Assembly (NCBI GenBank): GCA_001898825.1
Contig: MKVK01000030.1
Span: forward strand, 1-64,000
DNA: 64,000 nucleotides
Source of the DNA: Magnetospirillum sp. 64-120
GTDB taxonomy: Bacteria; Pseudomonadota; Alphaproteobacteria; Rhodospirillales; Magnetospirillaceae
Direction: 5' to 3'
Under the pieces are notes generated by a model. The model was not told where the DNA came from and did no database searches. It saw nothing but the letters and a program-made list of their open reading frames with translations. Each line of letters starts with the position of its first letter. The first letter of the stretch is position 1. The position numbers and the translations under genes were made by a program. Shown piece by piece: positions 18,173-26,807 of this stretch.

Positions 18173-18683
18173 GTGGATCAGCGTCGTCGCGGCGCTGTTC
18201 CTGGTCGTGGTCGGGACCACGGGCATCGTCCTGCAGGTGCAGCGCCTGCTGGGCGGCGAGGAAGAGCAGGAACGCGAGCGGGAAGCGGCGACTGAGACCG
18301 AGGCCGCACCGCGCGTCGATCCGTCGGCCCTTCTGTCGCGCACGCTTGCGGCGGTACAGCAGCGCGCGCCGGGACGGGCGCTGGCGTCCATAGAGCTCCT
18401 TCCAGGCGGCGATGACCCGAAAGCCATGGTGGTTCTCGCGGGCGACCATGCGCGCAGGCTCATCGTTGACGGCCGGGATGGCGTTGTCGTTCAGGACGAA
18501 CCCTATGAGGCGGAATCTCTCATTCTGCGCATCCACAGCGGTGCGATCTTCGGCGAGCCCGGCGTATTCCTGGGCATCATGTGGGGCATTGCTTTGGTCG
18601 GGCTGAGCTTGACCGGCGCGTGGGTCTATCTCGATCTGTATCGACGTCGGCGGAAGTCCGGCAAAAGTGGAATGTTCTGGTGA
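18156..18683 (+). CDS. PepSY-domain membrane protein
   Basis: A 175-residue protein with a membrane span at each end (YHRWISVVAALFLVVVGTTG and GIMWGIALVGLSLTGAWVYL) and a periplasmic PepSY-like middle. This is the layout of small PepSY-TM proteins linked to iron or metal reduction and uptake. The ATG at 18156 follows GGAG and lies inside the end of the ChrB-like gene; upstream in-frame ATGs lack this. Its stop overlaps the porin start by one base. Confidence 0.72.
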   Translation: MRKYHRWISVVAALFLVVVGTTGIVLQVQRLLGGEEEQEREREAATETEAAPRVDPSALLSRTLAAVQQRAPGRALASIELLPGGDDPKAMVVLAGDHARRLIVDGRDGVVVQDEPYEAESLILRIHSGAIFGEPGVFLGIMWGIALVGLSLTGAWVYLDLYRRRRKSGKSGMFW

Positions 18684-19924
18684 TGCGCCGCTCGATTGCC
18701 GGCGCGCTCGCGATGATCGCCGTTACACAAGGGCCTCCGGCGCTGGCCCGGACAGCCGATGAGCCGACGCCTCTCGCCGCGGAAGCGCCGACAGGTGGCT
18801 GGTCCTTCAATCCGGATGCGGGCTGGGTCTATCGCGCCGGAGATTTCAAGCTAACGACGTGGGGGTTCGCCGAGCGCCTGTTCGACCCGGACGGGCCGGA
18901 TTCGTTTCGGCGGTTCCGTCAGGGTGCGGAGTTCGACTTCCCGCGCTTCACCGAGCGCCTGAGACCGGCTCTGGTCTATGAGGTGGATCTGACGAACACC
19001 GGCTTCTTCGACAATGGTTTCGGGGGAGACGAGGGCGTCGGCCGCCGCAATCTGGAAAATCTCTTCGTCGCTGTGCAGGACGTGGACGATCCCGGCAGGT
19101 TCCGCGTGCTGGTCGGTGAAAACACTCACATCCTTTCGCGCGACGACAACCTGTCGTCCGGCAATCTGCCGACCATAAACCGCTCCCTGATCCTGGAGGA
19201 GCATGGGTCCGTCAACAGCTTCGGCGCGCAGTTCGGAGTCCAGTTTCAGACCGCTGTCGCGGCCGGCATCACATTGCAACTGGCCGCGATGGACAATCGG
19301 GGCAGCTTCAATGCGGCCGACCCCCGCTACCAGATCGGCAACTCGTTGTCGGGCAAACTGCTGCTGACCCCGCTGGACGATCCCGCCCATGGACGCCTGA
19401 CCGTGGGTCTGGCGGTCGATCGCACCGGCGACATCCGCGACCGCGCCTTCACGCTCGCGACCGCCATCTCGCAGACGCCGCTCGGGGCGGTTCCGGCGAC
19501 CGGCGACAAGACCACCTGGGAGGCGGACGCCGCCTGGACATTCCGCTTACTCGACCGTCCCGCGACCCTCGAAGCAGAAGCGATGCGCTCCCGGTTTTCC
19601 GAAAGCCGCAGCGATGTCATCGGCGGCTATGCGATGGCGCAGTGGTCACTGTTCGACGCCCCTGACGTCGGCGACCTCGATGTTTTCGTTCGATACGACT
19701 TGGTCAGCCTAGGTCAGGACAGCATCGCCGACCGTGCAGAACAGCGGGCCGTGCGCACCGGGCTGAACTACAACCTTCCCCACACCAACAAGCTCCTCAG
19801 CCTACACATCGAGCAGGCGCACAACACGGTCTCAGGACCAGCGGCGATCGTCACCGGCGACCGGGAAGGTGACGAGTTCCGCATCGGCCTGCGAGCGAGT
19901 TTCCAGCGCTACGCGCGGCACTGA
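18683..19924 (+). CDS. Outer-membrane porin-like protein
   Basis: A 413-residue exported protein. Residues 1-23 (MRRSIAGALAMIAVTQGPPALAR) form a signal peptide. The rest shows alternating beta-strand patterns and phosphate-porin-like wording such as FPRFTERLRPALVYEVDLTN, and it ends with an aromatic-rich strand (FQRYARH). It is probably a 16-stranded OprP/O-type porin. Stop-start overlaps with the PepSY gene and the MFS gene indicate one operon that spans both membranes. Confidence 0.7.
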   Translation: MRRSIAGALAMIAVTQGPPALARTADEPTPLAAEAPTGGWSFNPDAGWVYRAGDFKLTTWGFAERLFDPDGPDSFRRFRQGAEFDFPRFTERLRPALVYEVDLTNTGFFDNGFGGDEGVGRRNLENLFVAVQDVDDPGRFRVLVGENTHILSRDDNLSSGNLPTINRSLILEEHGSVNSFGAQFGVQFQTAVAAGITLQLAAMDNRGSFNAADPRYQIGNSLSGKLLLTPLDDPAHGRLTVGLAVDRTGDIRDRAFTLATAISQTPLGAVPATGDKTTWEADAAWTFRLLDRPATLEAEAMRSRFSESRSDVIGGYAMAQWSLFDAPDVGDLDVFVRYDLVSLGQDSIADRAEQRAVRTGLNYNLPHTNKLLSLHIEQAHNTVSGPAAIVTGDREGDEFRIGLRASFQRYARH

Positions 19925-21156
19925 TGGCGACGTCGGCGGTCAAGCGTGGCGGGCTGCGCGCCGTGCCCCGCAGCGTTTGGGCCATAGGCTTCGTCTCGAT
20001 GTTCATGGACATCTCTTCGGAGATGATTCACAGCCTGATGCCCATCTTCCTGGTGGGAACGCTGGGCGCGAGCGTCGCCCTCGTCGGCCTGATCGAAGGC
20101 GTGGCGGAGGCCAGCGCCTCGATCACCAAGGTGTTCTCCGGTTGGCTGAGCGACCGCCTAGGCAAACGCAAACTCCTGGCCGTCATCGGTTATGGGCTCG
20201 GCGCCCTGTCCAAGCCCATCTTTCCGCTCGCGGTCACACCGTTCGAGGTCCTGGGCGCGCGCTTTGCGGATCGTATTGGAAAAGGCATCAGGGGCGCGCC
20301 CCGCGACGCCCTGGTCGCCGACATCACCGAGCTGGGCGCGCGCGGCGCGGCCTTCGGCCTGCGTCAGGCCCTGGACACCATCGGCGCCTTTCTCGGCCCC
20401 TTGATCGCGATCGGCCTGATGCTGCTGCTGGCCGGAAACATTCGCGCCGTCTTCGCTTGGGCCATCATTCCCGCCGTGATCGCCGTCATCCTGATGATCT
20501 TCGGGGTCGAGGAACGGAAGCGCTCCCTCGCTACGAAGGAGGTCAGAGTTCCGGTCCGCTGGACGGAGGTTCGCCGGATGGGGCGAGCATACTGGGGCGT
20601 CGTGGCCGTCGGAGTGGTCTTCACCCTGGCTCGGTTCAGCGAAGCGTTCCTGGTCCTGCGCGCCCAGGATGTCGGTCTTGCCGCCACGCTCATCCCCTTG
20701 GTGCTGGTGACTATGAACGTCGTCTACGCCGCCGTAGCCGCTCCGGCAGGCGTGCTTTCCGACCGGATGAGCCGACCCCTGCTGCTCGCCCTCGGCCTGG
20801 GCGTGCTGGCGGTCGCTGACATCGTCCTGGCCCTATGGGGTTCTATTCCGGGCGTCCTCTTCGGCGTGGCGTTGTGGGGTGTTCACATGGGCATAACCCA
20901 AGGCCTATTGGCGGCTCTCGTCGCGGACGCCGCGCCGGATCGTCTGCGTGGAACAGCTTTTGGTCTGTTCAATCTGGCACAAGGCGTCGTTCTCCTGTTC
21001 GCCAGCGTGATCGCTGGGATTCTTTGGTCGAGGTTCGGGCCGTCGTCGACCTTCGGTCTGGGCGCGATCTTCTGTGGACTTGCCCTCTTGGGCACGTGGG
21101 CGCTGTTACGACGCAAACGCGATGTCACCGAAGGTGATCTGTCCGACTCACGGTAG
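19924..21156 (+). CDS. MFS transporter
   Basis: A 410-residue major facilitator with 12 predicted spans. Typical elements are GWLSDRLGKRKLL between spans 2 and 3, and RFADRIGKGIRGAPRDALVA with the basic loop of this subfamily. A second-half counterpart is GVLSDRMSRPLL. Homologues of this type occur beside ChrB-like, PepSY and porin genes, where export of a toxic ion or drug is likely; the substrate is not known. The ATG overlaps the porin stop. Confidence 0.82.
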   Translation: MATSAVKRGGLRAVPRSVWAIGFVSMFMDISSEMIHSLMPIFLVGTLGASVALVGLIEGVAEASASITKVFSGWLSDRLGKRKLLAVIGYGLGALSKPIFPLAVTPFEVLGARFADRIGKGIRGAPRDALVADITELGARGAAFGLRQALDTIGAFLGPLIAIGLMLLLAGNIRAVFAWAIIPAVIAVILMIFGVEERKRSLATKEVRVPVRWTEVRRMGRAYWGVVAVGVVFTLARFSEAFLVLRAQDVGLAATLIPLVLVTMNVVYAAVAAPAGVLSDRMSRPLLLALGLGVLAVADIVLALWGSIPGVLFGVALWGVHMGITQGLLAALVADAAPDRLRGTAFGLFNLAQGVVLLFASVIAGILWSRFGPSSTFGLGAIFCGLALLGTWALLRRKRDVTEGDLSDSR

Positions 21157-21490
21157 CGTCCGGTCGCCAGAACGCTGGCGCATGGCGATAGAGAACAGCC
21201 AGCCCGCCCGTCAGAATAGAGATAACCAACGCCATGGCGGCACCCCACCGCACGCCATCTTCCGGACTCGTCGAAACGAGCGCCGCCGTCAGCGACAACA
21301 CCGAAAGCGCCGAGAACGTAATGATCGCCGGCCAGTTGGGCACCCGTCGCGGGGCGACGAGGGGCGCGCTCTCCGCGAGCGGAATGTCGCCGACACGCGC
21401 CAGGGCGTCCGCCACCGGATCTTCGCGTGAGGCCGGCGCGGGGTCTGGTTGGGCCGGAAAGGGGACGATGCGGGCGTCTGCATTCGACAT
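21125..21490 (-). CDS. Small two-span membrane protein of unknown function
   Basis: A 121-residue protein with a Pro/Ala-rich cytoplasmic N-terminus (residues 1-50) and two membrane spans (WPAIITFSALSVLSLTAALV and WGAAMALVISILTGGLAVLY). I do not recognise a family. Its 3' end overlaps the convergent MFS gene by 32 bp, and its ATG overlaps the stop of the upstream XRE regulator by one base, so the two are co-translated. Confidence 0.6.
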   Translation of the reverse strand: MSNADARIVPFPAQPDPAPASREDPVADALARVGDIPLAESAPLVAPRRVPNWPAIITFSALSVLSLTAALVSTSPEDGVRWGAAMALVISILTGGLAVLYRHAPAFWRPDATVSRTDHLR

Positions 21491-21945
21491 CAGCGCGCCC
21501 GCGTCTTCATTGTGCTGAAGGTCAGCGCCAGACGCTCGATTGCGCCCTCTTCGTCTTCAGGAGGGCCCTCGAAGACCGCGCGGGCCAGTTCGCAGAGTTG
21601 TTCGGGCCGGGGCGCCAGACCTGCCGCTCGCGCAGCCTCATCGACGGCCACAAGCAGGCGGCTGAAGCGGCTCCAGTCGAGCCCTGCGCCGTATTGACGG
21701 GGCCGGTCTCCTGGGCCGTGCAGCAGCCAGTGCGGGTCGATGCCGAACTCCTGGTGAAGCGCGTCGAGCAACCAGATCGGGGGATCGGATTCGCCGCGCT
21801 CCCATCCCAGATAGGTGCGGCGAGCGAAGCCGAGCCGGGCCGCGAAGGCGGACTGATTGAGACCACTGTGCTGCCGCACGGCGACCAGCCGCCGGGCGAT
21901 GCCCGGGTTAGGATCATTGACGGTTGCGGTGTTGGTATTTCGCAC
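21490..21945 (-). CDS. XRE-family helix-turn-helix regulator
   Basis: A 151-residue DNA-binding protein. The HTH region (ARRLVAVRQHSGLNQSAFAA followed by RLGFARRTYLGWERG) is a standard Cro/CI-type domain, and FGIDPHWLLHGPG is typical of phage-repressor-like proteins. I use the GTG at 21945 because the longer reading to 22008 overlaps the divergent Nlp-like gene. It probably controls the small divergent intergenic region at 21946-21983. Confidence 0.7.
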   Translation of the reverse strand: MRNTNTATVNDPNPGIARRLVAVRQHSGLNQSAFAARLGFARRTYLGWERGESDPPIWLLDALHQEFGIDPHWLLHGPGDRPRQYGAGLDWSRFSRLLVAVDEAARAAGLAPRPEQLCELARAVFEGPPEDEEGAIERLALTFSTMKTRAR

Positions 21946-21983
21946 ACTATGGTCTCTTCGCCGCACAAGATGGAGTTGGAGCG

Positions 21984-22238
21984 ATGATAGACGACAAAAG
22001 GCATGCACGGATCAAGTCCGCTCTGAGTCTCAAACGCATCAGCCTGTCGGACATCGCCCGGTCGCTGGCCGTGACGCCGTCCACGGTGTCCATCGTGTCG
22101 CGCGGATTCAGACGCTCGCGACGGGTCGAGCAAGCCATCGCCGACGCCTTGGGACAGAGGCCGGAAGAAATCTGGCCCGACCGCTACCGCAGCGGATCGG
22201 CTGATCGACGCGAGGAGGCAGCCATGCCCGCCCCCTGA
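21984..22238 (+). CDS. Ner/Nlp-family DNA-binding protein
   Basis: An 84-residue protein resembling phage Mu Ner and bacterial Nlp. The core is RIKSALSLKRISLSDIARSL followed by AVTPSTVSIVSRG, and ALGQRPEEIWPDRY is the characteristic end of the domain. The ATG follows TTGGAG. It is divergent from the XRE gene, forming a phage-like two-regulator switch inside the island. Its target is unknown. Confidence 0.75.
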   Translation: MIDDKRHARIKSALSLKRISLSDIARSLAVTPSTVSIVSRGFRRSRRVEQAIADALGQRPEEIWPDRYRSGSADRREEAAMPAP

Positions 22239-22270
22239 CCAAGCCTCACGCAATCCACGCCTGAAAGTGA

Positions 22271-22304
22271 AAAGGCCCGCGCTCGGCAAAAGCGCAGGCC
22301 CTTT
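22271..22304. terminator. Hairpin resembling a bidirectional terminator
   Basis: AAAGGCCCGCGCT and AGCGCAGGCCCTTT pair with one bulge around a seven-base loop. A T-rich tail is present on the minus-strand side and only weak on the plus side. It lies between the Ner-like gene and the IS21-family element. Confidence 0.5.
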
Positions 22305-22461
22305 CGGAAGATTGGTTCGTCGTTTCCACAGCGACCCCGCCAATCTCCCCGAAAGCGTCATCGCCGTCAAGGAAACTCCGTCGCGTCAGCGCGACGACGA
22401 CCGCTGACCCGCGCCCTTCTTTCAGGCTCCCCTCATCGAGAACAGACCAACGGGAGCTTCC

Positions 22462-24003
22462 ATGTTCGACCCACGAGGCCTGCTGCGCCTCATCCTCACC
22501 ACGGCCTACGGCAACCGGCAGATCGGTCGCATGATCGGCTGTTCTTACACGACCGTCGCCCGCTATCGCGCGATCACTCTGGACTTGGCCCTGACCGGCG
22601 AGGGTCTTTGCGCGCTTGCTGACAGCGATCTTGTGCGCCTCTTCAATCCAGGCCGGTCGGCGCCAAGGGCCATTGGACAGCTACAGCCGGACTGGGCGGC
22701 CGTGGCCGTGAAGGTCAAGGCCGGTCACCATCTCAAAGACCTGCACGACGCCTACGTCGAGACAGCGGGCGACCAGCCGACGATGTCCTATCGCGACTAC
22801 TGCCGAAAATTCCGCGACTACGACATGGCGGCCCATCCGATCATGCGACAGCGTCATCGACCGGGCGAAACCATGATGGTCGATTTCGCAGGGTTTCGGC
22901 CACGCGGTCGCGACGACGATCCAACGACCCTGGTCCCGTTCGAGCTGTTCGTCGCGGTGCTACCGGCCTCGGATTACACCTTCGCCTGCGTCACCCGTTC
23001 ACAGCGCGCGGCTGACTGGATCTGGGCGAACGAACAGGCGCTGCGCTTCTTCGGCGGCGTCCCCCAGGTGATCATCTCCGACAATCTCAAGGCCGCGGTC
23101 ATATCCCACAAGCGCGGACAGGCGGCGGTGATCAATTCGACGTTCCAGGCCTTCTGCGATCATCACGGCACGATCGCCCGACCCGCCAAGGCCTACAGTC
23201 CCACCCACAAGGCCAAGGTGGAGATCGGCGTGAAGCTGATCCAGCGCCTGCTGCGGTTGGCCCTGGCGGATCGGCCGGCGATGTCGCTCGGCGAAATGAA
23301 CATCGTCCTGGCCGGACTGCTCGCCCGGTTGAACACCAAGGCGCTGCGACGCGCCCCAGGAGAGTCTCGCAGCACCCTGTTCGAACAATTGGATCGTCCG
23401 GCGTTGCGGCCGCTCCAGGCGGAGCCGTTCGCCTTCTTCGAGGTCAGGCGTCAGCTCCTGTTGGGGCCGGATTATCACGTCATGCACGACCAGCGTCGAT
23501 ACTCGGCGCCGCACACGCTGATCAGCCGGCGGGTCGATGTGCGCGGGAACGCCGCCACGGTCGAAATCTGGCACGACGGGAAACCGGTCGCCGTTCACCC
23601 GCGCGTCGCCGTCGCAGGCGAAGCCTCGACCGATCCGGCCCACATGCCGCCCAACCATCTGGCGCGGCGCGCGGGCGAGGACGAAGACCTTGTCCTGTGG
23701 TCCCGTTTGCATGGGCCCGGCGTTCAAGCCGTGGTCGAGGGAGAGGCCGGGCGTCCGTTCTTCGGCGCGGCCAAGACCGCCGTCTATCGCTCGTTCCGGG
23801 ATCTGGCGCGACGCGTCGGTCCGGTGAGGCTGGAAGCGGCCTGCGCCCGCGCGGTGCGGAGCGGCGAACCCCGCCTGGCCCATGTGCGCAACATCCTGGA
23901 CCGGAACCTGGAGTTCACCGACCCGGCCGACTTCGTCACCCCTGACACCGCCGCCGCCACGAACGAGAACGTGCGTGGTCCCGACTATTTCGCCGGAGCT
24001 TGA
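22462..24003 (+). CDS. istA: IS21-family transposase IstA
   Basis: A 513-residue transposase. An N-terminal HTH (GNRQIGRMIGCSYTTVARYR) precedes an integrase-type DDE core with MMVDFAGF, then VIISDNLKAAV, then KAKVEIGVKLIQRLL carrying the Glu. The C-terminal part has the Mu-like beta-barrel wording YSAPHTLISRRVDVR. IS21 elements move by cut-and-paste with the helper ATPase IstB, encoded three bases downstream. The frame is intact. I could not resolve the terminal inverted repeats by eye; they should lie near 22.3-22.45 and 24.75-24.84 kb. Confidence 0.95.
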   Translation: MFDPRGLLRLILTTAYGNRQIGRMIGCSYTTVARYRAITLDLALTGEGLCALADSDLVRLFNPGRSAPRAIGQLQPDWAAVAVKVKAGHHLKDLHDAYVETAGDQPTMSYRDYCRKFRDYDMAAHPIMRQRHRPGETMMVDFAGFRPRGRDDDPTTLVPFELFVAVLPASDYTFACVTRSQRAADWIWANEQALRFFGGVPQVIISDNLKAAVISHKRGQAAVINSTFQAFCDHHGTIARPAKAYSPTHKAKVEIGVKLIQRLLRLALADRPAMSLGEMNIVLAGLLARLNTKALRRAPGESRSTLFEQLDRPALRPLQAEPFAFFEVRRQLLLGPDYHVMHDQRRYSAPHTLISRRVDVRGNAATVEIWHDGKPVAVHPRVAVAGEASTDPAHMPPNHLARRAGEDEDLVLWSRLHGPGVQAVVEGEAGRPFFGAAKTAVYRSFRDLARRVGPVRLEAACARAVRSGEPRLAHVRNILDRNLEFTDPADFVTPDTAAATNENVRGPDYFAGA

Positions 24004-24006
24004 GCC

Positions 24007-24747
24007 ATGAACACCACCCACATCGTCGACAAACTCCGCGATCTCGGCCTCAACGGCATGGTCGGAGCGATCGAGCATCACGCCGCCGCACCGGCGTTTG
24101 CCGATCTTCCGTTCCACGACCGGTTGATGCACTTGCTTCAAGCCGAGGCCGCGTACCGAGATGATCGTCGTCTGACACGAATCCTGAAGTCTGCACGGCT
24201 GAAGATCCCCGCAGCGGCCGAGGACATCGACTACCGCTCCGCCCGCAACCTGGACCGAGCCCAGATGGCCGAACTACTGACCTGCACCTGGGTGCGCCAG
24301 GCCGAGAACCTGATTCTGACGGGCGCGACCGGGACCGGAAAGACCCATCTGGCGTGCGCCTTTGGCGGTCATGCCGCCCGGGTGGGCCTGACGGTCCGGT
24401 ACTACCGAACCCACCAGCTGCTGGAAGATATGGCGATCGCCCATCAGGACGGAAGCCTGGGCCGCCTGCGGACGGCGCTCGCTCGCTTCGACCTGTTGAT
24501 CCTGGACGACTTCGGCCTGACGCCGCTGACCGAGTTGGGCAAGCACGACCTGCTGGACATCGTGGACGCCCGGACCCGCTCGGCCTCCATCCTGCTGGCC
24601 GGCCAGCTCCCGTTCAAGGAATGGCACGCCTACATCGACAATCTGATGGTCGCCGACGCCATTCTCGACCGGATGGTCAACACCAGTCACCGGATCCAGT
24701 TGGCCGGCGAGTCGATGCGCCGACTGGCCCCGCCTCCGGCTGGGTGA
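24007..24747 (+). CDS. istB: IS21-family helper ATPase IstB
   Basis: A 246-residue AAA+ ATPase with Walker A GATGTGKTHLA and Walker B LLILDDFGL, related to DnaC. It selects the target and activates IstA during transposition. It begins three bases after the istA stop and is intact. The sequence after its stop (24748-24838) should contain the right end of the element. Confidence 0.95.
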   Translation: MNTTHIVDKLRDLGLNGMVGAIEHHAAAPAFADLPFHDRLMHLLQAEAAYRDDRRLTRILKSARLKIPAAAEDIDYRSARNLDRAQMAELLTCTWVRQAENLILTGATGTGKTHLACAFGGHAARVGLTVRYYRTHQLLEDMAIAHQDGSLGRLRTALARFDLLILDDFGLTPLTELGKHDLLDIVDARTRSASILLAGQLPFKEWHAYIDNLMVADAILDRMVNTSHRIQLAGESMRRLAPPPAG

Positions 24748-24838
24748 TCACAGGAGCCTGCGGCGCCCAGCCGGCGTCGCAGGCCGTCCGGTCGCGGAGT
24801 CCGTCGCTGACCAGCGCGCTCGTCACGAGGCGCCCAGC

Positions 24839-25093
24839 TTGATGGCCCCCTCTATCGAACCCTGCCTCCAGGCAGCCGACATCCTTGCGGGTTGTGCGAT
24901 GCGTTTCGCGCGGGATGGCAAGGCCCGGAAGGGGCGCATTGAAAAGCCGCTCCGCGAGGTGTTTCACCGAATGATCGATACCGGCAACCCGATGCAAGCG
25001 ACTGGCATCAACCTGGTGATGAGCACCTGCCTGCTCGAAACGCTGGGTGTTCCGCATATCCCGGCCGACTTCGCGGATCGAATGTTCCCCTAA
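24839..25093 (+). pseudogene. C-terminal fragment of a DUF3800 protein gene
   Basis: An 84-residue reading containing PCLQAADILAGCAMRF, which matches the conserved C-terminal block of DUF3800 proteins (Q-x-ADxLAG). The segment has no complete N-terminal half. The missing half matches the broken gene at 15806-16865, which lacks exactly this end. The frame stays open upstream to about 24790, so the real junction may lie left of the given start. The fragment probably records the original continuity of the island before the 8-kb insertion. Confidence 0.65.
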
Positions 25094-25120
25094 GCCTAGC
25101 GGCGCCCCGCGACAGAGATC

Positions 25121-26482
25121 TCAAGCAGCCAGACGACGCCCCTCGTCCTCGGCTTCGATCGCCGGCTCTCCCACCGCTTTGGCCAGGAAGAGATCAAGCG
25201 CAGCTCGACGGGAATCACGATCCAATGCGTAGGCCGTCTGCTTGAATTCGATCCCTTCCAGCAGCCCGTTGATGTAGCCGGAGATCGTGTCGGCGGCCAT
25301 GATGAGCGCAGTGTCGAGCGTGTGAATGTATTTGCTTGTCACGGAGCCCTTGGAGTGCCCGACGAGCGCCGCGATCGTCACCTCGGTGAAACCGAGATCG
25401 TTGGCGATGCTGGCAAAGCTGTGGCGCAGGACGTGCGGCGTGACGCCGGCGAGCGGGCTGTCGTTGAAAATCTGTTCCCAATGGTTCGGGAAGCTGCCGA
25501 ACGCATTGTCCTCGCCCTGACCTGGGAAGACATAGGTGCCCGCTGCGGTCTTGCGCCGTTCCTCCAGATACTCGACGACGGGCAAGCCGATTGGTCGAAT
25601 GGACTCGCCTTCCTTGCTATCGACTAGGCGCATGCAGCTAGCGTCGGTGTCAGCCTCGATCCACATTAGCGAGATCATTTCCGAGCGGCGGCAGCCGGTG
25701 AGCGCGATCTGCCGGATGATGTCCACGGTCATGGCGTATTTTCCGTTCGCCGCGGCATCGCGAAGCATTTGCCCGAGTGTGCGATACTCCGCCTCGGTCA
25801 GGCGACGATTCCGAACATTGTCCTTGGGTTTCTTGATGCCGTGCGCCGGATTGACCTCGATGATCCCGGCGTCAACAGCGTAGGTGAGGATTCCGCCCAA
25901 TAGGCCGACGGTGCGCGTGGCGGTGCCCGCGCCACCACGAACAATGGCCTTTCCTCGCAGCTTCTTCGTCTTGACGGCGACGCGCGTCTTGCCGGCCATG
26001 ATGTCCTTCAAGACCTTGTTGATGTCGGCCTTGGTAAGATCCTTGACGCGGCGTGCGCCGATCAGCGGGATGATGTGCCGCTCGATGCGGCCAATGTCGG
26101 TGACGATGGTGGTCGGCTTTTTCGGTCGCCCGCCCTTGCCCAGGATGAGGCCTGCGTTCAGGTCAGCGGTATAGAGCGCGCAAAGCTCCTTGACCGTGAT
26201 GGCCTTGTGATCGAGCTGACGTTCCTCCGAAGGATTGTCGCCGCGCGCGACACGCCCCAGTTGGACCTTCGCTTCTTGCCGCGCTGTCTCTGGCGTCCAC
26301 ACGCCATGCAGGCCGATGGTGTAGCGTCGCGTGCGTCCAGCAGCGCGATATTGGATGAGGTAGCTGCGCTTCCCGGAGGCGAACACGCGGAGGCCGAAAC
26401 CGGGCAGTTCGTCGTCCCAGATGAAATAGTCCTTCTCGCGAACATCGGCAGCGTCCACGATCCGCTTGGTCAGCTTTGCCAT
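25121..26482 (-). CDS. Tyrosine recombinase (island integrase)
   Basis: A 453-residue phage-type integrase. The N-terminus (VDAADVREKDYFIWDDELPG) is the DUF4102-like arm-binding region of tRNA-targeting integrases, followed by a SAM-like core-binding domain. Catalytic landmarks are TGCRRSE (Arg), TPHVLRHSFASIA (His-x-x-Arg-His), VGHSKGSVTSKYIH (His/Trp-position plus Tyr). It lies about 180 bp from a tRNA-Arg 3' fragment, which is its likely attachment site. The gene is intact, so excision may still be possible. Confidence 0.95.
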   Translation of the reverse strand: MAKLTKRIVDAADVREKDYFIWDDELPGFGLRVFASGKRSYLIQYRAAGRTRRYTIGLHGVWTPETARQEAKVQLGRVARGDNPSEERQLDHKAITVKELCALYTADLNAGLILGKGGRPKKPTTIVTDIGRIERHIIPLIGARRVKDLTKADINKVLKDIMAGKTRVAVKTKKLRGKAIVRGGAGTATRTVGLLGGILTYAVDAGIIEVNPAHGIKKPKDNVRNRRLTEAEYRTLGQMLRDAAANGKYAMTVDIIRQIALTGCRRSEMISLMWIEADTDASCMRLVDSKEGESIRPIGLPVVEYLEERRKTAAGTYVFPGQGEDNAFGSFPNHWEQIFNDSPLAGVTPHVLRHSFASIANDLGFTEVTIAALVGHSKGSVTSKYIHTLDTALIMAADTISGYINGLLEGIEFKQTAYALDRDSRRAALDLFLAKAVGEPAIEAEDEGRRLAA

Positions 26483-26666
26483 GAGGCGTTCCCCTCGCTA
26501 GTGAGGGGCTGCTTCCGCGGAAGCACCACGGAAGCAACCGGATGGATATCGGAGCGAAATTCTGGATAGACAGTTCGGCGCGGAAATCCGAATTGTCTAG
26601 TATCTTCAGTTACATATCGCATTGTAGCGTGCCCTGTCGTGCATTTAGGATAGGCAGGCTAAATTG

Positions 26667-26711
26667 CTCCGAAGGCAGAGGTCATGAGTTCGAATCTCGT
26701 CGGGTGCGCCA
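26667..26711 (+). other. Attachment site: 3' half of tRNA-Arg(CCG)
   Basis: The sequence from the anticodon loop CTCCGAA through the T-arm (TTCGAAT) to an acceptor strand CGGGTGC-G-CCA is the 3' half of a tRNA-Arg with anticodon CCG. No D-arm or 5' acceptor strand (expected GCACCCG) occurs upstream, so this is not a complete tRNA. It marks one end of the integrated island; the intact tRNA gene should lie at the other end, left of the window. The surrounding stretch 26483-26807 holds no gene that I can support. Confidence 0.85.
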
Positions 26712-26786
26712 TTTCTCCTTATCCGCAACGGTGTCTCCCCGACGGCAATTTGCCAGCCGGGTGCGTTTGTGCTTTTTCTGGCCATG

Positions 26787-26807
26787 AAAAAGGGGGCCGA
26801 AGCCCCC
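26787..26807 (-). terminator. Rho-independent terminator of glmS
   Basis: On the minus strand GGGGGC-TTCG-GCCCCC is followed by a run of T. The hairpin lies directly after the glmS stop codon and just inside the chromosome side of the island junction. Confidence 0.88.

Noticed and set aside
26641..26711. Possible complete tRNA at the island end
   Set aside because: Only the anticodon loop, variable region, T-arm and 3' acceptor strand fit; there is no D-arm or 5' acceptor strand.
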